Positions 7,587 to 14,204 of a DNA stretch of 16,521 bases are shown here, piece after piece. A model generated the notes under the pieces. That model worked only from the letters and a program-made list of their open reading frames with translations. It searched no databases and had not been told where the DNA came from. The DNA is from CAZXEU01 sp964639665. GTDB lineage: Bacteria > Bacteroidota > Rhodothermia > Rhodothermales > Bin80. The DNA lies in contig CAZXEU010000206.1 of NCBI GenBank assembly GCA_964639665.1, positions 1-16,521 on the forward strand. Reading direction: 5' to 3'. Positions within the stretch are counted from its first letter, which is position 1. Each line of letters begins with the position of its first letter. The translations under genes were made by a program, and so were the position numbers.

Positions 7587-7611
7587 CCGGTCGCTGTCAG
7601 CGTTTTACCGG
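7587..7611 (+). promoter_or_regulatory. Hairpin between dnaN and rplM
   Basis: CCGGT-CGCTG-T-CAGCG-TTTT-ACCGG forms two nested perfect arms (5 bp and 5 bp) with a TTTT bulge. It lies 27 bases after the dnaN stop and 28 bases before the rplM ATG. It could be a weak terminator or attenuator, or an L13 leader element; the tight inner loop and lack of a terminal T-run make it uncertain. Confidence 0.35.
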
Positions 7612-7638
7612 TCTATGCCGTTAAATCGCCCTACTGCC

Positions 7639-8082
7639 ATGGACATCCGCAGCTTCAGGACGCATAGTGTCCGTTCGGTCGACGTACGGCGTTCCTGGTA
7701 TGTGGTAGATGCCAATCAACAGATCGTTGGTCGACTGGCATCAAGAATTGCCTCTGTATTGCGGGGCAAGCACAAGCCATCGTATACGCCGCACGTTGAT
7801 TCTGGCGACTACGTTATCGTCGTCAATGCCGACAAGGTGCGATTTACGGGCAAGAAGGAGACTGACAAGCTTTACTTCAGTTACAGCGGCTATCCAAGTG
7901 GCCTGAAGTCGCGTAGCGCAATTCAGATGCGCTCAAGAAAACCGGAGCATATCGTGCGGCACGCCGTCAAGGGCATGCTTCCCAAGGGCCGGCTGGGTCG
8001 AAGCATGCTCAAGAAGCTCAAGGTCTACGCAGACTCCACCCATCCCCATACTGCACAGCAGCCTCAGGCTCTCGAGTTTTAA
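7639..8082 (+). CDS. rplM: 50S ribosomal protein L13
   Basis: Large-subunit assembly protein of 147 residues. Seen: SWYVVDANQQIVGRLAS near the N-terminus, the GKHKPSYTPHVDSGDYVIV segment and GMLPKGRLGRSMLKKLKVYA in the C-terminal third, all diagnostic for L13. The start at 7639 is preferred because MDIRSFRTHSVR matches relatives; an in-frame ATG at 7615 would add eight residues overlapping the end of the upstream hairpin region. It is paired with rpsI 12 bases downstream, the near-universal L13-S9 operon. Confidence 0.95.
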   Translation: MDIRSFRTHSVRSVDVRRSWYVVDANQQIVGRLASRIASVLRGKHKPSYTPHVDSGDYVIVVNADKVRFTGKKETDKLYFSYSGYPSGLKSRSAIQMRSRKPEHIVRHAVKGMLPKGRLGRSMLKKLKVYADSTHPHTAQQPQALEF

Positions 8083-8094
8083 TTCAGCAAATCC

Positions 8095-8490
8095 ATGGCA
8101 TCAGTGGCCCAATCGAGTGCTGTTGGCCGACGCAAGACGTCTACAGCGCGGGTGTATGTTCGGCCGGGAACCGGGCAGGTGCTCATAAACCGGCGTCCTC
8201 TCGAAGCGTACTTCCGCTTGGCGACCAGGCAACGTACCGTCTTGTCGCCCCTTGCCGTGACAGAGACAACCGGTTCCGTTGATGTGTTGGTAAATGTTCA
8301 TGGAGGCGGTCTGACTGGTCAGGCCGAGGCCATCAGTCTTGGCATTGCCCGGGCACTGGTAAAGTCCAGTGAAGACCACCGTCCGCCGCTTCGGGCTGCG
8401 GGCCTGCTAACGCGTGATCCGCGGATGGTCGAGCGGAAGAAGTACGGCCAGCCGAAGGCACGCAAGCGTTTCCAGTTTTCGAAGCGTTAA
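8095..8490 (+). CDS. rpsI: 30S ribosomal protein S9
   Basis: Small-subunit protein whose C-terminal tail reaches the P-site tRNA. The 131 residues include AVGRRKTSTARVYVRPGTG at the N-terminus, VHGGGLTGQAEAISLGIARAL in the middle, DPRMVERKKYGQPKARKRFQFSKR at the end, and the required terminal SKR. It follows rplM by 12 bases and is normal in every respect. Confidence 0.97.
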   Translation: MASVAQSSAVGRRKTSTARVYVRPGTGQVLINRRPLEAYFRLATRQRTVLSPLAVTETTGSVDVLVNVHGGGLTGQAEAISLGIARALVKSSEDHRPPLRAAGLLTRDPRMVERKKYGQPKARKRFQFSKR

Positions 8491-8507
8491 CAAAGTCCTC
8501 TTCGCCA

Positions 8508-8566
8508 TACCACCTGATGGCCTGCGGGGTGCCCAGCCGGGTTGAGCCGGTCATACGACGGTGGTA
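8508..8566 (+). promoter_or_regulatory. Structured leader upstream of rpsB
   Basis: TACCACC (8508-8514) is perfectly complementary to GGTGGTA (8560-8566), closing a 59-base domain. The interior can form shorter stems, for example GGG-TG-CCC and CCGG/CCGG. It lies in the 103-base rpsI-rpsB gap, the place where S2 autoregulatory leaders occur in other bacteria. A regulatory role is inference from position and pairing. Confidence 0.35.
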
Positions 8567-8593
8567 GACGACCAACCCCAAACCAAGGCAACC

Positions 8594-9379
8594 ATGGAAT
8601 CTCTCGCTCCCGCGGCTGACCCCGTTTCGCCGCCCAGCCAAAATCACCGCGTACAGCTGGAAGACCTGCTTCGGGCCGGTACCCATTTCGGGCATCTCTC
8701 GAGCCGCTGGAATCCGAAGATGCGACCGTACATCTTCATGGAGCGCAATGGCATACACATCATAGACCTGGTTCGAACGCAGGAGATGCTGGACGCGGCG
8801 GCTAACGTGGCGGCGCGTTTCGCCAAGCAAGGCAAGCACATCCTGTTCGTCGGTACCAAGAAGCAGGCCAAGGAAACGGTGCGGCAGTGCGCGCAGGACT
8901 GCAAAAGCCCCTACGTTGTTGAACGCTGGCTGGGTGGAACGCTCACAAATTTCCAGACCATACGCCAGAGCATCCGGCGTATGGAAGACCTGGTCAAGAT
9001 GGAAAAGGACGGGACGCTGGACCAACTCAAGAAGAAGGAACGCCTTATGAAAGGGCGGGAGAGGTTAAAGCTTGAGCGCAACCTGAGCGGCATTGCGGAG
9101 ATGGCGCGGATGCCCGGTGCGCTGTTTGTGGTTGACATCAGGCGCGAGCACATTGCCGTTGCCGAAGCCCGCAAACTCGGCATCCCTGTGATTGCCATGG
9201 TTGACAGCAACTGCGATCCGGACCTGGTCGATTACGTGATACCGTGCAACGACGACGCATTCAAATCCATCAAGGTTGTAACGACTGCCATTGCAAGTGC
9301 GATCAGCGAAGGGCGCAAGCAACGTGAGATCGAACAGGCCACCCGCAAACTCGAGCAAGCGAAGCAGCAGGGTAAGTGA
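8594..9379 (+). CDS. rpsB: 30S ribosomal protein S2
   Basis: Small-subunit protein bridging head and body of the 30S subunit. The 261 residues carry VQLEDLLRAGTHFGH (20-34), RWNPKMRPYIFMERNGIHIIDL (38-59), FVGTKKQAKE, and a VDSNCDPDLVDYVIPCNDD segment typical of S2. About 18 extra Pro/Ser-rich residues precede the family core. The ATG at 8594 is chosen; a GTG at 8561 in frame would add eleven residues but falls inside the leader stem. tsf starts 26 bases downstream, the usual pairing. Confidence 0.95.
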   Translation: MESLAPAADPVSPPSQNHRVQLEDLLRAGTHFGHLSSRWNPKMRPYIFMERNGIHIIDLVRTQEMLDAAANVAARFAKQGKHILFVGTKKQAKETVRQCAQDCKSPYVVERWLGGTLTNFQTIRQSIRRMEDLVKMEKDGTLDQLKKKERLMKGRERLKLERNLSGIAEMARMPGALFVVDIRREHIAVAEARKLGIPVIAMVDSNCDPDLVDYVIPCNDDAFKSIKVVTTAIASAISEGRKQREIEQATRKLEQAKQQGK

Positions 9380-9405
9380 CCCGGATCACTTGCGGCTATA
9401 ATACT

Positions 9406-10236
9406 ATGCCAATTACCGCCAAAGACGTAAAGCGGCTTCGGGACATGACCGGAGCGGGGATGATGGACAGCAAGCGCGCCCTGCAGGAAACGGGCGGCGA
9501 TTTTGAGCAGGCCATAGATCTCTTGCGCAAGAAAGGGCAAAAGGTTGCCGCAAAACGCGCAGATCGTGAAGCTAATCAGGGCCTGGTCATCGCACAGGTG
9601 ACCGAAGATGGCAAGAGGGGAATTATCGTCGAGGTCAACTGTGAGACTGATTTTGTTGCGCGCAATGACGAATTCTCATCCTTCGCGCACTCCGTTGGCG
9701 AGGCTATCCTGAGCGAGGTTCCGGTCGACATGGACGCGCTCTTCGCCCTGCCCATTCGTTCCGGGAGAACGGTCCGCGAGGTGCTCACCGAATTGACCGG
9801 CACCATAGGGGAAAAGCTGAGCATTCGCCGATTCGCTGTTCTTGACAGCCGGCGCGGCCGCATCGTCCCGTACTTGCATCCGGGTGCCAGACTCGGCGTA
9901 CTTGTGGACATTGTAGGGGACCGGGGACTTGAAACAACCGGTCGGGACATCGCCATGCAGGTGGCAGCGCTTGATCCCGTTGCCGTAGTACGCGACGAGA
10001 TTCCCGAACACGTGCGAGTAAAGGAGATTGAAATTGCCCGCGAGGCCGCACGACTCGAAGGAAAGCCGGAGCGGATTATCGACCGCATTGCGCAAGGCAA
10101 GCTTGAGCGCTATTTCAAGGACCACGTACTTGTCGAGCAACCGTTCGTCAAGGACGCCTCCGTGCGAGTCCGCGACGTACTGGCGAGTGCCGGGGCGCAA
10201 GTCCTGAATTTCGTCCGGTACGCACTGGGAGGCTGA
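9406..10236 (+). CDS. tsf: Elongation factor Ts
   Basis: Guanine-nucleotide exchange factor for EF-Tu. The 276 residues begin with the UBA-like N-terminal module MPITAKDVKRLRDMTGAGMM and contain the EF-Tu contact motif NCETDFVARN (78-87), then the two-part core ending with VLNFVRYALGG. The start at 9406 fits the family exactly; the frame extends ten codons upstream without conserved sequence. It follows rpsB. In many bacteria pyrH comes next, but here a 368-base gap follows. Confidence 0.96.
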   Translation: MPITAKDVKRLRDMTGAGMMDSKRALQETGGDFEQAIDLLRKKGQKVAAKRADREANQGLVIAQVTEDGKRGIIVEVNCETDFVARNDEFSSFAHSVGEAILSEVPVDMDALFALPIRSGRTVREVLTELTGTIGEKLSIRRFAVLDSRRGRIVPYLHPGARLGVLVDIVGDRGLETTGRDIAMQVAALDPVAVVRDEIPEHVRVKEIEIAREAARLEGKPERIIDRIAQGKLERYFKDHVLVEQPFVKDASVRVRDVLASAGAQVLNFVRYALGG

Positions 10237-10604
10237 GCCCCGCCGCACATGTTGCCACTCGGACGAGGATGTCCGTTTGCGCAGTCCTTCCTTGGCATAT
10301 CGGCAAATTTTGCCAAATCTAGGCCGGGCGGCCATCCCGGAAACGCACTCCCGGCATAGACCTTGGCGTGCCTGCAGATTCGCAGCATTCGCTCCATCAG
10401 GCGATGCCATGGCCCCCCGAGTGCATTGGAGCAGCTAGGCGCCTGTGAGGCTGTGAAAGGAGCCTCACAGGCGCTTCAACGTACTTGACATACATGCGGA
10501 GGACAGCCTTCTGCCAATCGTACGCGCAGGTGCTGTCAGGACCTGCATCCGCTGGGATGGGCCCCGCGTCTTGAGCATAAGGGAATTACCACCGAGGCGA
10601 AGAA
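10237..10604. other. Intergenic region tsf-frr with no recognisable gene
   Basis: 368 bases with no credible coding frame; the longest plus-strand ATG frame noticed, starting at 10249, runs only about 36 codons and resembles nothing known. It holds an inverted repeat TTGGCA (10292-10297) / TGCCAA (10311-10316) with a nested GGCAAATTTTGCC, and a strong 14 bp hairpin at 10439-10474. This is where pyrH (UMP kinase) usually sits. Confidence 0.7.
10439..10474 (+). terminator. Perfect 14 bp hairpin downstream of tsf
   Basis: GCGCCTGTGAGGCT (10439-10452) and AGCCTCACAGGCGC (10461-10474) pair perfectly around the 8-base loop GTGAAAGG; a G-T then A-T pair can extend it outward. This is strong enough for a transcription terminator, but no T-run follows (TTCAACG), so a Rho-type, mRNA-protecting or repeat-element role is equally possible. 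It lies 203 bases after the tsf stop and 130 bases before frr. Confidence 0.5.
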
Positions 10605-11174
10605 ATGCTGGACGAGCTTTTGGAATTGATCATCGACGATGCGCGTGACCATATGGCTCGGTCCATAAGTCACCTGAAGGCGGAACTGCAGGCCATTCGT
10701 GCAGGTCGGGCCTCACCTTCCATGCTTCAGACAGTGCGCGTGAACTACTATGGCAGTTCCACCCCATTGAACCAGCTGGCAACTGTGAATGCACCCCAGC
10801 CGGATCTGCTGGTCGTTTCTCCCTGGGACGCTTCTGCGCTGAAGGCCATCGAACAGGCCATCATTGCCAGTAACCTTGGCCTCAATCCCTCCAACGACGG
10901 TATTCTAATCCGCGTGCCTGTGCCTCCACTTACCGAAGAACGCCGGCGCAGTCTCGCCAAATCGGCTCGGACGCTTGGAGAATCGGCCAAAATAGCCATT
11001 CGGAACATTCGGCGTAACGCCAAGGACGACATCAAGTCTACCCAGCGAGAAGAGAATCTCTCAGAAGACATGCGCTATCTTGCCGAGGACAGACTCCAGG
11101 ACCTTACGAAAGAATATGTTGGCACCGTGGACGGGATCCTCTCCCGCAAGCAAGAGGAAATAATGGAAGTGTGA
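10605..11174 (+). CDS. frr: Ribosome recycling factor
   Basis: Splits post-termination ribosomes together with EF-G. The 189 residues match the family length. Seen: the first long helix with HLKAELQAIRAGRASPSML (around 23-41), the hinge and beta domain VNYYGSSTPLNQLATV, and the helical C-terminal half with RRSLAKSARTLGESAKIAIRNIRR. The ATG at 10605 gives MLDELLELII; GAGG about 11 bases upstream is one of the few Shine-Dalgarno-like sequences here. The tRNA-Ser gene begins 12 bases after its stop, so the two may be co-transcribed. Confidence 0.96.
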   Translation: MLDELLELIIDDARDHMARSISHLKAELQAIRAGRASPSMLQTVRVNYYGSSTPLNQLATVNAPQPDLLVVSPWDASALKAIEQAIIASNLGLNPSNDGILIRVPVPPLTEERRRSLAKSARTLGESAKIAIRNIRRNAKDDIKSTQREENLSEDMRYLAEDRLQDLTKEYVGTVDGILSRKQEEIMEV

Positions 11175-11186
11175 CCGTACAAACTG

Positions 11187-11274
11187 GGAGAGGTGCCGGA
11201 GCGGCCGAACGGGCTCGCCTGGAAAGCGAGTGTACCTTTGACGGGTACCGAGGGTTCGAATCCCTCCCTCTCCG
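11187..11274 (+). tRNA. tRNA-Ser (GGA)
   Basis: The acceptor GGAGAGG pairs with CCTCTCC (11267-11273), with discriminator G at 11274. The anticodon stem CTCGC/GCGAG encloses the loop CTGGAAA with anticodon GGA at 11221-11223. A long variable arm GTACC/GGTAC and the T-arm GAGGG-TTCGAAT-CCCTC confirm a class II serine tRNA. The CCA tail is not encoded. It reads UCC and UCU codons. Confidence 0.97.
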
Positions 11275-11589
11275 CAGAATTGAGGGGTACGTGGTGCACT
11301 TTGGCAGGCGCACCCTTGACTCAAATACCGCCTCATTGCGTGCTCCGCGATACCCGCCCGGGAGTGGAAACCCTGTTTGAAGCAAACCTATCATCAGAGC
11401 GCACTTGCGACGGAATGTGCAGCGCGGCCACACTTCGGCGGTGCGCCGCCGACTGCATTCCTGACCGCGGCCCTTCTTGACTGCAAGTGCGCCCCATTGC
11501 GGCTTGCATCGGCTTCCGGCCGTGCCAGTTTCTCGCGCTGTCACTAGTCCGAGAAGCTTCCGCGAGCCTAACGAAAGTCCCTTCAGCAA
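11275..11589. other. Intergenic region tRNA-Ser to gmk
   Basis: 315 bases without a credible gene. It contains a small hairpin GTTTG-AAG-CAAAC (11375-11387) and the nested structured element at 11399-11492. No convincing promoter hexamers for gmk are visible. Reading frames crossing from the tRNA into this stretch are artefacts. Confidence 0.6.
11399..11492 (+). ncRNA. Candidate structured RNA element upstream of gmk
   Basis: The outer arms GCGCACTTGC (11399-11408) and GCAAGTGCGC (11483-11492) pair perfectly over 10 bp. Inside, GGAAT plus GCAG (11412-11422, two-base bulge) pairs with CTGC plus ATTCC (11453-11461), capped by the hairpin CGGCGG-TGCG-CCGCCG (11436-11451). The three nested helices span 94 bases. 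It ends 97 bases before the gmk ATG, so a leader, attenuator, small RNA or repeat element are all possible. I recognise no known Rfam family. Confidence 0.45.
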
Positions 11590-12150
11590 ATGGCAGTTCG
11601 GACGGTTATTCTGACTGCACCCAGCGGAGCAGGAAAAACGACTCTTGCGCGGCGCCTCATGAATGCGATCCCGCAGCTTGGATTCTCTGTATCGGCAACT
11701 ACCCGGACTCCCCGCAAGGGCGAGCGCGCCGGCCACGCTTATCATTTTGTGTCCGAGACCGAATTTCGCCACTTGATAGCCACTGATTCCCTGATAGAAT
11801 ACGAGGAGGTATATCCAGGCCTGTTCTACGGCACGCTGCGCGCATCCGCCGAGCGCGCGACACCGCAACGGCCGCTGCTTTTTGATGTCGACGTGCGCGG
11901 CGCGCTCTCGCTGAAGGAGTACTTCGGACCGGACAGCATTGCGCTCTTTATTCGGCCGCCATCGCTCAAGCAACTCGAAGAGCGGCTTCGGTCCCGGGGC
12001 ACGGAGACGACCGCGTCACTTCAAGTGAGGCTGGACCGGGCGGCCAGCGAAATGCGTTACATGCATCACTTTGACGCCATCCTGGTAAACGACAACCTGG
12101 AGCGAGCCGCCTCCGAATTGGTTTCACTGGTTACCTCCCGGCTTTCGTAG
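11590..12150 (+). CDS. gmk: Guanylate kinase
   Basis: Phosphorylates GMP to GDP with ATP, supplying guanine nucleotides and recycling cGMP. The 186 residues contain the P-loop APSGAGKTT (10-18), the GMP-binding segment SATTRTPRKGE (35-45), EYEEVYPGLFYGT (70-82) and the lid region with RLRSRGTET. Slightly shorter than many Gmk proteins (about 200) but with all motifs. coaBC starts five bases after its stop. The rpoZ gene often found between gmk and coaBC in other bacteria is absent. Confidence 0.95.
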   Translation: MAVRTVILTAPSGAGKTTLARRLMNAIPQLGFSVSATTRTPRKGERAGHAYHFVSETEFRHLIATDSLIEYEEVYPGLFYGTLRASAERATPQRPLLFDVDVRGALSLKEYFGPDSIALFIRPPSLKQLEERLRSRGTETTASLQVRLDRAASEMRYMHHFDAILVNDNLERAASELVSLVTSRLS

Positions 12151-12155
12151 GTCAC

Positions 12156-13376
12156 ATGGTCACAAATGCGACGCCCCTTAACGGGCACAGATTAGTGCTT
12201 GGCGTGACTGGCAGCATCGCGGCTTACAAGAGTGCAGAGTTGCTCAGGCTGCTCGTAAAGGACGGGGCAGACGTACAAGTGATCATGTCGCGGGAAGCTG
12301 CCCGCTTCATCGGCCCGCTCACCATGGCCACGCTATCCAAACGCCAGGTGCTCAGCGAGCTGTTTCCGGATGCGGATGCGGCAACCTCCTGGACGCAGCA
12401 TGTCAGTCTGGGCTTGTGGGCAGATCTGATTGTGATCGCTCCAGCAACTGCGCAAACCATCGCCCGCCTCGCCCACGGGTTTGCCGACACGCTCCTGGCC
12501 GCCTCAGTTCTCTCAGCCCGGTGCCCTGTCCTTGTGTGTCCCGCCATGGATCGGGATATGTATGCACACGCGGCCGTGCAGGCCAACCTGGATGCTTTGC
12601 ACTCCTTCGGCTATCGAGTTTTGCCCGCCTCGCATGGAGAACTGGCCAGCGGTCTGACCGGTCAGGGTCGCCTCCCGGAGCCGGATGCCATATTTGATGC
12701 GATCTCCTCGTTGCTCCGTGGGCGCGAGACCCCCCTCTCTGGACGCACGGCCCTCGTTACGGCCGGTCCGACGCGCGAGCCGCTGGATCCCGTCCGAGTA
12801 CTCACCAACCATTCCACCGGGGCCATGGGCTACGCATTGGCGCGAGCTCTGGCGCGTCGGGGGGCGCAGGTAACTCTCGTCAGCGGGCCTACGGCTCTCA
12901 GCCCGCCTCGCCGCCTAAACACGGTTTCTGTCTCAACCGCTGAAGAAATGCGCCAAGTCGTACTCCAGCACGCGGCAGCCGACATTGTCATCATGGCCGC
13001 CGCCGTCTCCGACTTCGCAGCTGCCCAGGCGGCAGAGCAGAAAATAAAGAAACAGAGTGACCTCCTGCAGCTGACTTTGCGCAGGACACCCGATATTCTT
13101 CAGGAACTGGGGCAGCGCAGGAATTCAGGTCAGGTGTTGGTCGGCTTCGCCATGGAGACCGAGAACGGTCTGGAGCATGCGCGCCGAAAATTGCGGGAGA
13201 AGAACCTTGACTGGATTGCGCTCAATTACACCAACCGACCCGGCGAGGGATTTGGCACAGGCACAAATCGCATTACCCTGCTGAGCCGAACAGGCGCCAA
13301 GATCGAAATCCCGACTATGGAGAAGGACAAGGTCGCCGAGGCCCTTCTGGAGTCCATCTTCACCGGTCCGGCCTGA
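12156..13376 (+). CDS. coaBC: Bifunctional phosphopantothenoylcysteine decarboxylase / phosphopantothenate-cysteine ligase CoaBC
   Basis: Two consecutive steps of coenzyme A synthesis: CoaB joins cysteine to 4'-phosphopantothenate and CoaC decarboxylates the product using FMN. The 406 residues show the CoaC domain first, with VTGSIAAYK (17-25), catalytic His82 in QHVSLGLWAD, PAMDRDMY (129-136, the PAMN-type motif) and the clamp ELASGLTGQGRLPEP (162-176). The CoaB domain starts near residue 195 with LVTAGPTREPLD, then NHSTGAMG, AAAVSDF and KIKK (297-300). The clamp position that is Cys158 in the E. coli enzyme aligns with Ser165 here. It is translationally close to gmk. CoA supply links it to the fatty-acid genes across the origin. 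Confidence 0.95.
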   Translation: MVTNATPLNGHRLVLGVTGSIAAYKSAELLRLLVKDGADVQVIMSREAARFIGPLTMATLSKRQVLSELFPDADAATSWTQHVSLGLWADLIVIAPATAQTIARLAHGFADTLLAASVLSARCPVLVCPAMDRDMYAHAAVQANLDALHSFGYRVLPASHGELASGLTGQGRLPEPDAIFDAISSLLRGRETPLSGRTALVTAGPTREPLDPVRVLTNHSTGAMGYALARALARRGAQVTLVSGPTALSPPRRLNTVSVSTAEEMRQVVLQHAAADIVIMAAAVSDFAAAQAAEQKIKKQSDLLQLTLRRTPDILQELGQRRNSGQVLVGFAMETENGLEHARRKLREKNLDWIALNYTNRPGEGFGTGTNRITLLSRTGAKIEIPTMEKDKVAEALLESIFTGPA

Positions 13377-13400
13377 GACTCTGTGGATTGCGTGTGCACA

Positions 13401-13438
13401 ATTGGCGCATAACTATTGCCGGATCGTAGCATTGGCGC
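13401..13438. repeat. Direct repeat ATTGGCGC upstream of the uracil-DNA glycosylase gene
   Basis: ATTGGCGC occurs at 13401-13408 and again at 13431-13438, 30 bases (about three helical turns) apart, in the 119-base gap between coaBC and the glycosylase gene. This spacing suits two regulator sites on one face of the DNA, but an 8-mer pair can arise by chance. Confidence 0.3.
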
Positions 13439-13495
13439 CTTGTTAGCCGGCTCGGTGGTCGGGTATTTTCCTGATAGCCTTGAAAGTCTATTGGG

Positions 13496-14191
13496 ATGCC
13501 GCTCTTGGAGGCCTTGAGAGAAGCTCTCAGCCAGGAGATAGCCGTGCAGGGGACAGTGATTCCCCGACAGGACAACGGATTTGCCGGGAAGGTGGAGACC
13601 CTGATTCCGGTGGATTCTCCGCTTCGCCGAATGAAGTCGCTTGAAGAAGTACAATTGTACGTCGAAAACACGGTGCTTACCGGCATAGACGAAAAGCGTA
13701 AGAACGCCGTAATTGGCGAGGGCAACCCGCGCGCAAACCTGGTGATTGTCGGCGAAGCCCCCGGAGCGGAGGAAGACCGCACGGGCCGCCCCTTCGCCGG
13801 AAGGGCGGGGCAGCTGCTGACCAAGATTCTGGCAGCCATACGCTTTTGCCGAGAGGAGGTATACATTACCAACATCCTTAAGAGCCGTCCGCCGAACAAT
13901 CGCGATCCAAGACCCGAGGAGATAGCGGCTCACCTGCCGGTCCTTTGCAAGCAGCTGGCCGTCATCAAGCCCGCGGTCGTGCTGTGCGTCGGCAGAATAG
14001 CCGGCAGCTGTTTGCTCGGCACGCGCTCCAGTCTGGGCGCAATGCGTGGCAAGATTCATGATTTCCACGGGATCCCGCTGGTGGTGACGTATCACCCGGC
14101 GGCACTTCTTCGCAACCCCCAGTGGAAACGGCGTACCTGGGAGGACGTGCAAATGCTGCGGCGCGTGCATGATGAGCACGCGGCGAGATAA
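13496..14191 (+). CDS. Family-4-like uracil-DNA glycosylase lacking the Fe-S cysteines
   Basis: Predicted to remove uracil from DNA to start base-excision repair. The 231 residues have the family 4 layout: GEGNPRANLVIVGEAPGAEED (catalytic loop GEAPGAEED, 86-94), GRPFAGRAGQLL (97-108), VYITNILKSRPPNNRDP (122-138) and TYHPAALLRNP (198-208), with His200 in the uracil-binding region. Family 4 enzymes normally bind a [4Fe-4S] cluster through CxxC before the GEGNP region, KCRPP, and a Cys soon after. Here these positions read Thr59 and Thr62 (ENTVLTG), Ser130 (KSRPP) and His146 (IAAHLP). The fold and catalytic motifs are intact, so it may be a cluster-free subfamily. Its end is 13 bases before the chosen dnaB start. 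Confidence 0.88.
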   Translation: MPLLEALREALSQEIAVQGTVIPRQDNGFAGKVETLIPVDSPLRRMKSLEEVQLYVENTVLTGIDEKRKNAVIGEGNPRANLVIVGEAPGAEEDRTGRPFAGRAGQLLTKILAAIRFCREEVYITNILKSRPPNNRDPRPEEIAAHLPVLCKQLAVIKPAVVLCVGRIAGSCLLGTRSSLGAMRGKIHDFHGIPLVVTYHPAALLRNPQWKRRTWEDVQMLRRVHDEHAAR

Positions 14192-14204
14192 GCCTGCTTG
14201 CTAC

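Noticed and set aside
9396..9402. TATAAT-like sequence just before the tsf ATG
   Set aside because: It lies only a few bases before the start codon with no upstream -35 partner; a promoter there would leave almost no leader.
10249..10359. Short plus-strand frame of about 36 codons in the tsf-frr gap
   Set aside because: Too short, with no similarity to PyrH or any family I recognise and no ribosome-binding signal.
10485..10513. TTGACA upstream of frr as a promoter
   Set aside because: The -35 match is perfect, but the expected -10 position reads CTTCTG, and no alternative spacing gives a good hexamer.
11104..11973. 289-codon minus-strand frame across tRNA-Ser and gmk
   Set aside because: It runs antisense through a confident tRNA and most of gmk; its sequence resembles common spurious translations of tRNA genes.
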